Below, piece after piece: positions 1-9,145 of a DNA stretch of 64,000 nt; positions within the stretch are counted from its first letter, which is position 1; each line of letters starts with the position of its first letter. Both the position numbers and the translations under genes were made by a program. This stretch comes from Lachnospiraceae bacterium (GTDB lineage Bacteria > Bacillota > Clostridia > Lachnospirales > Lachnospiraceae). The notes beneath the pieces were generated by a model. That model was not told where the DNA came from and made no database searches. It was given only the letters and a program-made list of their open reading frames with translations. The stretch lies in assembly GCA_022794255.1 (NCBI GenBank), contig JAAWEL010000024.1, positions 1 to 64,000 on the forward strand, written 5' to 3'.

Positions 1-573
1 GCGGGAGGTACGCTGGACGTTCCGGAAGTTCACAAAGATGCCCTGGGCTGTCTCCGGCCGCAGATACACCGTATTCTTGGCATCCTCAGTCACCCCCTGG
101 AAGGTTTTAAACATCAGGTTAAACTGACGGATATCTGTAAAATCATGCTTGCCACAGCTGGGACAGCAGATATTGTTCTCGTCAATGTATTTTTTCATAT
201 CCTCCTGAGACCAGGCATCCACAGAACCCTCAATCTTGATCCCATGCTCTTCCATATAGGCCTCAATCAGCTGATCTGCACGGAAGCGCTCCTTACAGGC
301 CTTGCAATCCATGAGTGGATCCGAAAAACTGCCCAGATGGCCGGAAGCCACCCAGGTCTGGGAATTCATCAAAATGGCACAGTCTACTCCTACATTGTAC
401 GGACTTTCCTGAACAAACTTCTGCCACCAGGCCTTTTTCACATTATTCTTAAGCTCCACCCCCAGATTCCCGTAATCCCAGGTATTGGCAAGTCCACCGT
501 AAATCTCAGAACCAGGATACACAAATCCTCTGCTCTTTGCCAGTGCAACTATCTTATCTAATGTCTTTTCCAT
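1..573 (-). CDS. glyQS: Glycyl-tRNA synthetase, N-terminal 191 residues (runs off the window)
   Basis: Dimeric-type class II glycine-tRNA ligase, which charges tRNA-Gly with glycine in the cytoplasm. The frame reads [20 protein letters not shown], followed by the family's N-terminal motif [19 protein letters not shown]. It then shows two zinc-type cysteine pairs (CKAC and CPSC) and the class II motif 2 region [13 protein letters not shown] near the window edge. The ATG at 573 has a good ribosome site (GGGAGGA). It begins only 14 bases after the stop of the upstream lipoprotein gene, so the two are probably cotranscribed. No T-box leader is visible. The C-terminal anticodon-binding part lies outside the window. 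The family call is secure. Confidence 0.96.
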   Translation of the reverse strand, partial: MEKTLDKIVALAKSRGFVYPGSEIYGGLANTWDYGNLGVELKNNVKKAWWQKFVQESPYNVGVDCAILMNSQTWVASGHLGSFSDPLMDCKACKERFRADQLIEAYMEEHGIKIEGSVDAWSQEDMKKYIDENNICCPSCGKHDFTDIRQFNLMFKTFQGVTEDAKNTVYLRPETAQGIFVNFRNVQRTSR

Positions 574-587
574 GTAAATCTCCTCCC

Positions 588-1253
588 TTATTGAAATATG
601 ATGTAATTCATTCCCTCACCGGTAACAGCTGTATGCGCATCCCGGATCACCGTATCCCCGGCTGACACATATTTCACCTTTCCTTCCACAAACACCACCC
701 CGGCGCCCTCTACCGCCACCGCCTTGTACTTAGGCTGTTTTGTCACCTCTCCGATCTCCACCTCTGCTCCGTCCACAGCCGTAAAGGTTCCGGAATAATT
801 CCCGGATGTGAGAACTTCGGATGCCGCACCTACCGTGAGAGAGGTAACTGTGTGGGTATCATCCCCAACGGTCTGCGCAAATGTCACAAAGTCCTCCGGA
901 CTCCCGTAGTCAAATACAAGGGCCCCCGTCTGTCCCTCTAAACGACAGGATTTTAACGCCACCGGAAGCTTATTCGTACCGTCTTGATTTTCTGCAGCCG
1001 CAGCCGCCCCCCTGGCAACATTGTAATCCTTTATCCAGCCTCTTGCCTCCTCTGCCAGTTCCTCCTGATTGTACAGTTCATTGGCCTCTGCTGAGGTAAA
1101 AACCATGGCACTCTGTACTTCCAGCTTTTTTGTCACATAGATACTATTTTCACTGGCGGCCCATTTGCCACTTCCTCCCAGGCTGCCACAGGAAACCATC
1201 AAAAACCCGGCCACTCCTAATGCCAGAAAAACTGGGAATTTGCACTTTTTCAT
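588..1253 (-). CDS. Putative secreted lipoprotein of unknown function
   Basis: Starting at the ATG at 1253 gives [23 protein letters not shown], a lysine-rich lipoprotein signal peptide with the modified cysteine at residue 22. The open frame reaches back to 1340, but the 1253 start has GGAGG five bases upstream and places the signal peptide correctly. The mature part is about 200 residues, mostly polar and beta-rich in appearance, with an alanine-rich stretch around residue 80. I recognise no domain. The gene sits immediately before glyQS and has its own promoter about 140 bases upstream. Surface or membrane location is inferred from the lipobox only. Confidence 0.75.
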   Translation of the reverse strand: MKKCKFPVFLALGVAGFLMVSCGSLGGSGKWAASENSIYVTKKLEVQSAMVFTSAEANELYNQEELAEEARGWIKDYNVARGAAAAAENQDGTNKLPVALKSCRLEGQTGALVFDYGSPEDFVTFAQTVGDDTHTVTSLTVGAASEVLTSGNYSGTFTAVDGAEVEIGEVTKQPKYKAVAVEGAGVVFVEGKVKYVSAGDTVIRDAHTAVTGEGMNYIIFQ

Positions 1254-1396
1254 AATTTCCTCCATTCTGTGCATTCCTGCAGCATTTTGCTGCCTTCCTG
1301 CCCAATACCCTTCCATCAGCCCCAAATCCCTCTCTGGCATCTTCTATCCAATCCCAAAGGCACCTAATTTCTCTGCGGCTGAAACTCAGTGTTCCT

Positions 1397-1425
1397 ATTA
1401 TATCGTCAAATCCTTATATTTTCAA
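1397..1425 (-). promoter_or_regulatory. Sigma-A-type promoter for the lipoprotein-glyQS pair
   Basis: Minus-strand TTGAAA (1425-1420), a 17-base spacer and TATAAT (1402-1397). It lies between the recO stop and the lipoprotein gene and predicts a leader of about 135 bases. Confidence 0.7.
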
Positions 1426-1452
1426 TACCTTCCTTAAATTCTTCCATTCCCC

Positions 1453-2103
1453 TTATCCCTGCATCTGCTGCAAAATCTTCAGTGAACGGAATGTCCGGTC
1501 TAAAAACCGCCTTTTATTCATCTCCACACACTCCTTAAGCTCCTGCTGTACCGACTCCTTCAGCACAAAAGTATAGAGGGACTCCAATGGGGATGCAATA
1601 ATAAATTCCCAGGCATAGGCAGCAGAATCACTGACTGCCTTGGGAGGAGCAGGTGTGTATTCTCCACTCACAGCCATGGCCCGCAGCTCAAATACCAGCT
1701 GCACCAGAGCGTTTGGCAGCACTGGCTTTAAAAGAGCCCGCACAGACTGATAGAGAAGGAGCAAAAGCTCTGCTCCTTCCATATTTTCCCGACTGTAATA
1801 ATCGGCAAACTCCAGAAAATAGGAGCCGTAGCATGCAGCCTCCACATCCTCTGCCAGCTCCGTAAAATAGTTTTTCACCTCTGCTGATGCCAGGCTATAG
1901 GCGTCCCGTCCTTCATAAAGCTTAAATCTTCCAAACACAAAGGGACGGCTGACTGCCATCAGCCCGTTTCCCGGTCTCTTGGCTCCCCGGGCAAAGGCTG
2001 TGATCTTCCCCCTCTCCCGAGTCAGGATCTCCAGCCGCCTGTCATACTCTCCTACCGGGGTGGATTTTAGCACCATCCCCACAAGGCTCACTGCCTCCCT
2101 CAC
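1453..2103 (-). CDS. recO: DNA repair protein RecO, zinc-finger-less form
   Basis: RecO helps load RecA onto SSB-coated single-stranded DNA in the RecFOR pathway. The N-terminal OB-fold is clear: VSLVGMVLKSTPVGEYDRRL, then TRERGKITAFARGAKRPGN. A helical C-terminal half follows. I chose the GTG at 2103 (preceded by AAAGGCGG) because it gives the family's usual start; a TTG at 2127 would add eight residues. The four-cysteine zinc motif found in many RecO proteins is absent: only two cysteines exist in the protein, and the loop where it belongs is short. Placement downstream of era and upstream of glyQS is the usual clostridial order. Confidence 0.9.
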   Translation of the reverse strand: MREAVSLVGMVLKSTPVGEYDRRLEILTRERGKITAFARGAKRPGNGLMAVSRPFVFGRFKLYEGRDAYSLASAEVKNYFTELAEDVEAACYGSYFLEFADYYSRENMEGAELLLLLYQSVRALLKPVLPNALVQLVFELRAMAVSGEYTPAPPKAVSDSAAYAWEFIIASPLESLYTFVLKESVQQELKECVEMNKRRFLDRTFRSLKILQQMQG

Positions 2104-2145
2104 GCTTTTTTCCGCCTTTCTCCCCAATATACTTCCAAAGTCTCT

Positions 2146-2517
2146 TTATTCCCCAATCACCTTCACGACCATCCGGTTAGGAAGGCAGACGATCATCTCC
2201 CCGTCCCGGGACTGCTTTCCCTGATGGACACACACCTTATCCGGACAGGATGCCTCCTCACACCAGATTGCTCCATTTTGCACTACCAGAAGGTTCTCTC
2301 CATTCTGAACTCCCTGGATGGTAATCTTCTGATCCTCAGACAAATCCAGAGTCTCCACCAGCTGCCCGTCCACTGTGACTTCTGCCGTTTGGGCCAGCTC
2401 CCGGTGTCCCCAATAATATCCGCCGCCACAGACTGTCGCCAGCCCCAGAAGAACCGCTGCCAGCAAAAGCTCATTTCTCCTCTGCTTCTCTGTATTTGTC
2501 TCATCTTTATCCTTCAT
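2146..2517 (-). CDS. NusG domain II-like membrane-anchored protein
   Basis: A 123-residue protein with a short charged N terminus, one membrane segment (about residues 17-36, LLLAAVLLGLATVCGGGYYW) and an exported or extracytoplasmic domain resembling the NusG_II superfamily. The domain contains IWCEEASCPDKVCVHQGKQS, with three cysteines typical of this small family, and ends MVVKVIGE. Such proteins are common in Clostridia, often beside electron-transport or Gx-transporter genes, but their role is not established. It lies 2 bases downstream of the cupin gene and 42 bases upstream of recO, so it is probably cotranscribed with both. Confidence 0.75.
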   Translation of the reverse strand: MKDKDETNTEKQRRNELLLAAVLLGLATVCGGGYYWGHRELAQTAEVTVDGQLVETLDLSEDQKITIQGVQNGENLLVVQNGAIWCEEASCPDKVCVHQGKQSRDGEMIVCLPNRMVVKVIGE

Positions 2518-2519
2518 AA

Positions 2520-2849
2520 CTACTGCTCCGGCACAACCGCAAAAAATATCAAATCTTCATGGCTGTTATTAAGCATGGAATGGCTGTGACCTTTTGGGCA
2601 ATAGTGACATCCCCCTGCCTCAATCGCTTCTTTTCCCTCGTCATACAAAAAATCTGCCCGGCCGCTCAAAATATAGATAATCTCACTGCTGGTCTCATGC
2701 TTATGATATCCAATGGAATCGCCTGGCTTTAGTTTTCCATAAAGGATTTTCCCCATCTCATCCGTATGCATCTTGGCAATCATCTCTCCCTTGCCGCCTT
2801 TAAACTCTGGTAAGCATTTCTCCTCCATGTTATCAAAATTTATAATCAT
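2520..2849 (-). CDS. Single-domain cupin protein
   Basis: A 109-residue beta-barrel cupin. Motif 1 is visible as GDSIGYHKHETSSEIIYILSG (residues about 44-64, with metal-ligand His-His-Glu). Motif 2 is CHYCPKGHSHSMLNN, supplying the second histidine. Cupins of this size bind a metal and a small molecule or act as isomerases or sensors; nothing here fixes the substrate. The start at 2849 gives the usual length. It sits between era (76 bases upstream) and the NusG-II-like gene (2 bases downstream). Confidence 0.85.
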   Translation of the reverse strand: MIINFDNMEEKCLPEFKGGKGEMIAKMHTDEMGKILYGKLKPGDSIGYHKHETSSEIIYILSGRADFLYDEGKEAIEAGGCHYCPKGHSHSMLNNSHEDLIFFAVVPEQ

Positions 2850-2925
2850 TGTTTTCTCCTCTCTGCTACTTTTTTGTCACCATTCCCTGACTATTTTCTT
2901 AAGCGATGTCTTCTGTTTTAAATCA

Positions 2926-3837
2926 TCACCCATCCTTCCGGTAGCCATAATTCTTCATCAAAAGCTCATTGTCCCGCCACTCCTTGCGGACCTTCACCCA
3001 GATTTGAAGGTTCACCTGCATCTCCATCATCTCCTCGATCTCCCGCCTGGCGCCTGACCCGATCTTCTTTAGCATACTGCCTCCTTTACCGATAATGATC
3101 CCCTTATGAGAATCCCGCTCACAGATAACAGTGGCTTCAATATCCATAATTCCATTGTCCCGCTCTGACATTTTCTCCACAGTCACAGCAATCCCATGGG
3201 GGATCTCCTCTGCCAAAAGCCGCAGGGCCTTCTCCCGCACCAGCTCCGCCACGATCTGCCGCATCGGCTGGTCAGTGACCGTGTCCTCGTCATAGAACAG
3301 AGGACCATAAGGAAGATACTTAAAAATAACCTCTGTCAATCCGTCCGTATTCTTTTTTCTTAAAGCCGATACTGGCACAATCTCTGCAAAAGGGCAGATA
3401 TCCTTGTAGGCATTGATAAAGGTCAGAATCTCCTGTTGATCCTTTATGGTGTCAATCTTATTGATCACCAGGATCACCGGCTGCTTTACTTTATTTAACT
3501 GCTCTGCAATGTGCCGCTCCCCGGCCCCGATAAAGGTGGTAGGCTCCACCAGCCACAAAATCACATCCACCTCCTCTAAGGTGTGCTCCGCCACATGGAC
3601 CATGTACTCTCCTAACCGGTTCTTTGCCTTGTGAATCCCCGGTGTGTCTAAAAATACGATCTGCCCCCGGTCATCGGTGTACACGGTCTGAATCCGATTG
3701 CGGGTGGTCTGAGGCTTTGACGAGGTGATAGCAATCTTCTGACCGATCAGATGGTTCATCAGTGTGGACTTTCCCACGTTCGGCCGGCCAATCAAGGTCA
3801 CAAAACCAGATTTCTTTTGTTGTTTACTCTGCTCCAT
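2926..3837 (-). CDS. era: Ribosome-associated GTPase Era
   Basis: Essential GTPase that binds the 3' end of 16S rRNA and helps mature the 30S subunit. GTPase motifs are complete: G1 GRPNVGKST, G3 DTPG and G4 NKID. The C-terminal KH RNA-binding domain shows GKGGSMLKKIGSGARREIEE. I chose the ATG at 3837 (AAGGAG five bases upstream, MEQSKQQKKSGFVTLIGRPN). The open frame extends to 3993, but that part covers the promoter and the upstream gene's terminator. At 303 residues it has normal Era length. Confidence 0.96.
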   Translation of the reverse strand: MEQSKQQKKSGFVTLIGRPNVGKSTLMNHLIGQKIAITSSKPQTTRNRIQTVYTDDRGQIVFLDTPGIHKAKNRLGEYMVHVAEHTLEEVDVILWLVEPTTFIGAGERHIAEQLNKVKQPVILVINKIDTIKDQQEILTFINAYKDICPFAEIVPVSALRKKNTDGLTEVIFKYLPYGPLFYDEDTVTDQPMRQIVAELVREKALRLLAEEIPHGIAVTVEKMSERDNGIMDIEATVICERDSHKGIIIGKGGSMLKKIGSGARREIEEMMEMQVNLQIWVKVRKEWRDNELLMKNYGYRKDG

Positions 3838-3894
3838 ATATGCTCCTTCTTTTAAAGAATATCCGTCATTCCGTTTGGGTTCTGTTTCTAATCC

Positions 3895-3923
3895 ATTATA
3901 TATTACATTTTCCAAATTAGCAA
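3895..3923 (-). promoter_or_regulatory. Sigma-A-type promoter for era
   Basis: Minus-strand TTGCTA (3923-3918), 17-base spacer, TATAAT (3900-3895). It lies immediately after the terminator of the M16C gene and about 60 bases before the era start. Confidence 0.7.
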
Positions 3924-3943
3924 AAGAATTATAACTGCAAAAT

Positions 3944-3984
3944 AAAAAACTGCCGGGCCAATTCCCATAGCATCGGCCCGGCAG
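3944..3984 (-). terminator. Rho-independent terminator after the M16C protease gene
   Basis: A perfect 10-base-pair stem, CTGCCGGGCC (3950-3959) with GGCCCGGCAG (3975-3984), followed on the minus strand by six T. It lies 28 bases after the stop codon at 4013. Confidence 0.9.
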
Positions 3985-4012
3985 CTTTTCCATTATAATT
4001 TTCTCAGCCCTT

Positions 4013-6967
4013 TCACCCCATACCCCCGGAAAGATTTTTCACTTCTTTAAATGCAGCCCGGTTGGCCTCGATCTTGTCCTCATTTCCCACCACACAAAAG
4101 CTCTGCGTGTCTAAAATGGCCTTAATCCGGCCAGCCAGAGCCCGGATATCTTCCTTGGTGGCTTTCAGCACCTGGTCACGCTCCTTTTGCAGCATCTCAT
4201 CGGTCACGCCTGAAAGATAAGCTGACAAAGCCCGGCTGCCCTTCACCGAAGGGGTGAGAGGGGTGTCCAGATTGCTGATAGTACCGATCACATACTTGGT
4301 CATATCTCGCTCATCTGGATCAAACTCCTCCAAATATCTGACGATTCCCTCATAAACCTGGTTCGTCTCTTCCAAGTTAGGATCCCGGTAAGAGACCAGA
4401 TATCCCTCCCCGGACCGGCCAAATCCGCTCATGCAACCGTAGGCGCCGCCTTTGACCCGAATATTCAGCCACAGATAATCATAGCTTAAAATCACCTGCA
4501 GGATCTTCAGCGCTCCTGTGTAATCGTAGCCTTCTTTTCTAAAATCTCCGCACCGGGCAACATAATTGACCTGGGAGGAGGTTTTAAGCCCCTCATTGCG
4601 GTTTGCAACCGGATGAGTAAACCTATAACAAGTTCCATCTCCCTCCGGCAAACGGTCCGTCAGCTTTTTCATGGCCTGAGGAAGCTTCTCGTAGCCTTTT
4701 TCATCAGCCGTATAGCTGATGAGGATATTAGAACGGGTAAACAGCTTTTTGCTGACCTCCCAAAGTTTGGCGATCACATGATCCTTCTCAGTCTCAAAAT
4801 TCCGGCAGATTTTCTCTAAGAACTGGAAATAGGAAGTTCCACCCACAAGCTCGTTAAAATATGCTGTCGGAGAAAAGTAGGATGTGGCCCGGGATACTGC
4901 CGTACTGTGGCCTGCATTTTCCAGCTTCATCTTCGCCCTAGAACAGGTTTCCCAGAGAACCTCCTTAAGCCTCTTCTCGTTTTCAAAAACGGACCGACAC
5001 AAAATCTCCTCCAAAATTTCAAATCCAAAATCCAGACGGTCATACAACACTCGCACTCCCGCAACCAAAGCTCCCGTAAAGTGCTCCGGCTCTTTCAGAT
5101 TGGCATAGGATGCCACCGAAATGTCCACGCCACCACTGTTTAAATGAATCTCGCTGGTCAAATCCGAATAGGTATAATGCTCTGTGTCCATCCCCCCCAA
5201 CACGGATTTTAACAAGCCCACATAAACTAAATCCTCCTGGGGAATCACATCCGTCTTAAACAATACCTTCAGATACCCGATTCCGGAGGTGAAGAAATTG
5301 TGGTGAAGAACCAGGATCCCATCTTCCGTTTTTTCATTCCACTTAAGCTTTTCCGCCTCTTTCCCAATATCCGCTCTCTCCAGCAAAGGAATCTTTGCCA
5401 AATCCTCCGGTTTTGAGGGCGTATCCTGATATAGCTCAAGCTCCTTGGTAGCCTTAATAAGCGCTTCCACCTGTTCCTGGTCTAAAGATTCTTTATAAGC
5501 GGCAAGCGTCTCTGCCACCTTTGCCTCATTTCTGGCTGTAAGATTTTTCCTGGGGCTTAAAATGACCACGGCCTCAAAAGGATTGTCCAAAAGATAATCT
5601 CGTATCAGCTGCTCAAAATATCCCTCATCCACCGATTTTTTCAGGGCATCAAAGGTGTGCTGATATTCCAGATGCATCATAGGATCCCCATCATAAAGCC
5701 AGCTATCCAGGCTCTGCAATCCCCACATCAGTCCTTTGGGAGCTGACCCATAATCTGCCTCCCTGTATTTAAACTCATAGTAATTCATCCCGGCCAAAAG
5801 GCTTTTCCGGTTGATTCCCTGATCCGCTAACTTTCTTAAAGTCCCCTTCACAACAGCCAGGAATTCTCCCTTTTGTTCCCGGCAGGCATCTTTGGCAATC
5901 ACCGTAAAGTAAGGCTGTAAGATCCCGCTCTCATAGCCTCCCATTACATCCTTGCCGATTCCTGCATCAATTAATGCCTGCTTTAAGGGCGCTCCCGGCG
6001 CACTGAGAAGTGTGTACTCCAAAATCTGAAAGGCTACATACAGCATGGGATCCAGATCCGTTCCCACCACCGTACTCAGGGACAAAAAGGTCTTATTCTC
6101 CTGGGGTTCCTCCTCTGTGATGGAATAAAAAATCTCCTGCTCCACCGGCTTTTCAAAAGCCTTCTGGAAAGGGATATGAGAATCCACCTGCCGCTCCTCA
6201 TAGTGGCTTAAATACTCCCGGTCCAGCCATTCCAGCTTCTCTGCCATATCCATATCCCCATACAGATAGATGTAGCTGTTGCTGGGATGATAATAAGTTC
6301 TGTGAAAATCCAAAAACTTCTCATAAGTCAGCTCAGGAATTGACGCCGGATCTCCACCAGAATCCTTTCCATAACAATTATCCGGAAAAAGGGCGCTCTG
6401 GGTATACCGGTCCAGCATCCCCTCAGGAGCAGAATAAGCTCCCTTCATCTCGTTGTAGACCACTCCGTTATAGATTACAGGAGAATCCTCATCCTTCAGC
6501 TCATAGTGCCACCCCTCCTGTCGGAAAATCTTTTCTTCCTGGTAAATATTGGGGTGGAGCACTGCATCCATATATACATCCATCAGATTTTGAAAATCTT
6601 TGTCATTACAGCTTGCCACCGGATACACCGTCTTGTCCGGATAGGTCATAGCATTTAAAAAAGTGTTTAAGGATCCTTTCACCAGCTCCACAAAGGGATC
6701 TTTTAAGGGAAATTTCTCCGATCCACACAGCACGCTGTGCTCCAGTATATGAGGAAGGCCTGTATTGTCGTCTGGTGGTGTGCGAAAGCCAATGCAAAAC
6801 ACCTTGTTCTCATCTTCGTTGGAAAGCAAAAATATCCTTGCTCTGGTCTTTTTGTGCTCCATCACAATCCCTTCAGACTGCATCTCCTCAATCTGACGAT
6901 GCTCTACCATCCGGTATGCCTGAAGCTTCTCAAGCTGTGTCAACTGTTTATCCCTTGACTGACTCAT
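4013..6967 (-). CDS. M16C (presequence protease-like) zinc metallopeptidase
   Basis: A 984-residue insulinase-superfamily protease of the PreP/M16C type, which encloses and degrades unfolded peptides in a two-halved chamber. The inverted zinc motif HILEH is at about residue 73-77, followed by SVLCGSEKFPLKDPF and LNTFLNAMTYPDKTVYPVAS, hallmarks of the PreP family. Length matches the family. There is no signal peptide, so it is probably cytoplasmic. The ATG at 6967 has GGAGGAG upstream. It is the last gene of the block starting at ireB and is followed by a strong terminator. The peptide substrates in bacteria are not known from this sequence. Confidence 0.92.
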   Translation of the reverse strand: MSQSRDKQLTQLEKLQAYRMVEHRQIEEMQSEGIVMEHKKTRARIFLLSNEDENKVFCIGFRTPPDDNTGLPHILEHSVLCGSEKFPLKDPFVELVKGSLNTFLNAMTYPDKTVYPVASCNDKDFQNLMDVYMDAVLHPNIYQEEKIFRQEGWHYELKDEDSPVIYNGVVYNEMKGAYSAPEGMLDRYTQSALFPDNCYGKDSGGDPASIPELTYEKFLDFHRTYYHPSNSYIYLYGDMDMAEKLEWLDREYLSHYEERQVDSHIPFQKAFEKPVEQEIFYSITEEEPQENKTFLSLSTVVGTDLDPMLYVAFQILEYTLLSAPGAPLKQALIDAGIGKDVMGGYESGILQPYFTVIAKDACREQKGEFLAVVKGTLRKLADQGINRKSLLAGMNYYEFKYREADYGSAPKGLMWGLQSLDSWLYDGDPMMHLEYQHTFDALKKSVDEGYFEQLIRDYLLDNPFEAVVILSPRKNLTARNEAKVAETLAAYKESLDQEQVEALIKATKELELYQDTPSKPEDLAKIPLLERADIGKEAEKLKWNEKTEDGILVLHHNFFTSGIGYLKVLFKTDVIPQEDLVYVGLLKSVLGGMDTEHYTYSDLTSEIHLNSGGVDISVASYANLKEPEHFTGALVAGVRVLYDRLDFGFEILEEILCRSVFENEKRLKEVLWETCSRAKMKLENAGHSTAVSRATSYFSPTAYFNELVGGTSYFQFLEKICRNFETEKDHVIAKLWEVSKKLFTRSNILISYTADEKGYEKLPQAMKKLTDRLPEGDGTCYRFTHPVANRNEGLKTSSQVNYVARCGDFRKEGYDYTGALKILQVILSYDYLWLNIRVKGGAYGCMSGFGRSGEGYLVSYRDPNLEETNQVYEGIVRYLEEFDPDERDMTKYVIGTISNLDTPLTPSVKGSRALSAYLSGVTDEMLQKERDQVLKATKEDIRALAGRIKAILDTQSFCVVGNEDKIEANRAAFKEVKNLSGGMG

Positions 6968-7027
6968 GTCTGATTCTCCTCCTGATATTTTAGTGACTCT
7001 TTTGAAATCTTTTTGTGATTCCTTCTT

Positions 7028-7864
7028 TTACAGATTCCCTGCCAGCCTCTCCTTTAAAACAGCCAGTCCATCCCGGAAACAGAAATGGACAAACAGGATT
7101 CTGTCAGAGGGGGAGGCGATGCCGCTGATCCTTACCATCCCCTGCTTTCTGGCTATCTGCATAGCCCGATACAAATGAAAATTGCTGGTCAAAATCCCGA
7201 TCTCATGGGAGGAATCCGGTCTCTGCATCATCACTGAGGGCAGGTAGGCAGGCAGAGCTCGTTCATCCTGGTGATGCTCCTCCTGCTTTTCTTTTTTTAA
7301 AACCTCTATAAGAATCCGGCTGTATGCAATATTCTCCATTGTACTAGTAGAATTGGTTTCCAGAACCATCTGCTCATTTGGTACTCCTTTTTCCAGAAGA
7401 TACCTTCTCATCACCTCTGCCTCTGTCTCTGCCTGACCTTCGGTTCTTCCTCCGGAAAGTATCATGATCGTCTCCGGATTCTGAAGAGCATACTCCGCCG
7501 CTTTGTCAAGCCGCAGTCTGAGTGTATGCCCAGGCTGTTCCTCCTTTACAGATGCCCCCAGCACAATTACGTATTCCAGTCCCGATTCTGCCACCTGAGG
7601 GACTCTTCCAATGATCAGGATCTGAAGTATCAGCATAATCACCACCCCGGCTCCACAAAGAGTCACCAGAGATACAGGCAGACGCAAGGGAAGCTTTCTG
7701 GGGTATCTTTGATGATACCAGACGCACCAGGCCGTGATTCCCAGTCCCCCGGCGAACAAAAGCCACATAAAAGCAGAAGCTGTGCCCATGCCGGAATATA
7801 CCAGAATTATGATAAAATAGGCAAGGCAGATCACCGCCCCTGCCGCCAAAATCCAGGTCAGCAT
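7028..7864 (-). CDS. YdcF/SanA family (DUF218) membrane protein
   Basis: A 278-residue protein with three hydrophobic N-terminal segments (about residues 1-25, 28-48 and 60-83), then a DUF218 domain: YVIVLGASVKEEQPGHTLRL, MILSGGRTEGQAETEAEVM and a second half with GILTSNFHLYRAMQIARKQG. DUF218 proteins are linked to envelope homeostasis, but their chemistry is poorly defined. The start at 7864 has AAGGAGG eight bases upstream. It follows the U32 gene by 29 bases and precedes the M16C gene by 60. Confidence 0.85.
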   Translation of the reverse strand: MLTWILAAGAVICLAYFIIILVYSGMGTASAFMWLLFAGGLGITAWCVWYHQRYPRKLPLRLPVSLVTLCGAGVVIMLILQILIIGRVPQVAESGLEYVIVLGASVKEEQPGHTLRLRLDKAAEYALQNPETIMILSGGRTEGQAETEAEVMRRYLLEKGVPNEQMVLETNSTSTMENIAYSRILIEVLKKEKQEEHHQDERALPAYLPSVMMQRPDSSHEIGILTSNFHLYRAMQIARKQGMVRISGIASPSDRILFVHFCFRDGLAVLKERLAGNL

Positions 7865-7893
7865 ATCCTATCCCTCCTTGTGTGCCACACCGT

Positions 7894-9129
7894 TCACATC
7901 TCGTTCCTTTCATCCCGGCGCAGAATATCGTAAGCTTGTGTCTCTGTCCCCAGATCCACATAGAGCACCTGGCGGGCATGGGGAGCGCTCTCCATGGATA
8001 TTCCCTCCTCATCTGTGATCCCCAAAACCTGTACCGGAATATTCCGCCCGTCCGGCTTCATAATCTCTATCCATTCTCCTGCCACAAACTTGTTCTTTTG
8101 TTCAATCCGGACTCTTCCATCAGCCATTACCTGATTCACAGTGCCCAGATAAGTAAAATTCTTCTGATATGTGCTGCTTCCATAGATCTGAGCACTCTCA
8201 TCTGGCTTACCAAAATAAAAACCTGTGGTAAACTGCCGGTTTGTACACTTGTCAATCTCCTCCCGGTACCAGGACAGATTATCCCTATATTTCTTTGGAT
8301 CTTCTCTGTAATCGTCAATCGCCTTTCTGTATGCCCGTGCCACCACAGCCACATACAAGGCTGTTTTCATCCGCCCTTCCACCTTAAAGCTGTCAATACC
8401 TGCTTCTATCATTTCCGGAATATGCTCAATCATACATAGATCCTTGGAGTTAAAGATAAAGGTTCCTCTCTCATTTTCAAATACCGGCATATACTCCCCT
8501 GGCCGGGTCTCCTCCATCAGTCCATAGCTCCAGCGGCAGGGATGAGTACATGCTCCCCGGTTGGCATCCCGCCCTGCTAAAAAGCTGCTGAGAAGACATC
8601 TTCCCGAATAGGAGATACACATAGCCCCATGAACAAAGCTCTCTATCTCCATTTCTTCGGGAATCTTCTCCCGTATCTGACGAATCTCCTCCAAGGACAG
8701 CTCCCGGGCTGACACCACTCTTTTCGCTCCCAGATCATGCCAAAACCGATAAGTTCCATAATTGGTATTGTTGGCCTGCGTGCTGATGTGGATATCCGTA
8801 TCAGGCATCACCTGCCGGGCTATGGAAAAAATCCCCGGATCAGAGATAATCAGAGCATCCGGGTTATATGATCTCAACTCCCTGAAATACTCCTCTGCCG
8901 CCGCCAGATCCTCATTGTGAGCCAGAATATTTGCTGTGATATAAACGCGAACCCCATGGGAATGGGCAAATTCAATCCCCTGCTTTATCTCCTCATTGGT
9001 AAAATTCTTTGCCTTTGCCCGCAAACCAAAGGCTTCACCGCCTAGATACACTGCATCCGCACCATAGATTACGGCAGTTTTAAGAATATCCAGGCTTCCT
9101 GCCGGGATTAAAAGTTCGATCTTTCTCAT
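7894..9129 (-). CDS. trhP: U32 family protein, probable tRNA 5-hydroxyuridine synthase TrhP
   Basis: A U32-family protein of 411 residues, close in length to the Bacillus yrrO product. N terminus is MRKIELLIPAGSLDILKTAV. The cysteine-rich signature FVHGAMCISYSGRCLLSSFL, followed by GACTHPCRW, supplies likely iron-sulfur cysteines. In Bacillus, TrhP makes 5-hydroxyuridine at tRNA position 34, using prephenate, and TrmR methylates the product. Here the gene follows the trmR homologue by 16 bases, which supports that role over the older name collagenase/peptidase. Function is inferred from family and neighbours. Confidence 0.88.
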   Translation of the reverse strand: MRKIELLIPAGSLDILKTAVIYGADAVYLGGEAFGLRAKAKNFTNEEIKQGIEFAHSHGVRVYITANILAHNEDLAAAEEYFRELRSYNPDALIISDPGIFSIARQVMPDTDIHISTQANNTNYGTYRFWHDLGAKRVVSARELSLEEIRQIREKIPEEMEIESFVHGAMCISYSGRCLLSSFLAGRDANRGACTHPCRWSYGLMEETRPGEYMPVFENERGTFIFNSKDLCMIEHIPEMIEAGIDSFKVEGRMKTALYVAVVARAYRKAIDDYREDPKKYRDNLSWYREEIDKCTNRQFTTGFYFGKPDESAQIYGSSTYQKNFTYLGTVNQVMADGRVRIEQKNKFVAGEWIEIMKPDGRNIPVQVLGITDEEGISMESAPHARQVLYVDLGTETQAYDILRRDERNEM

Positions 9130-9145
9130 CGTTTCGTTGTATCCC

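Noticed and set aside
145-561. Plus-strand open frame of 138 codons
   Set aside because: It is the antisense of the N-terminal part of glyQS, whose frame is clear-cut on the minus strand.
1254-1396. T-box leader for glyQS
   Set aside because: Neither the T-box consensus nor a terminator-like hairpin is present in the leader of the lipoprotein-glyQS pair.
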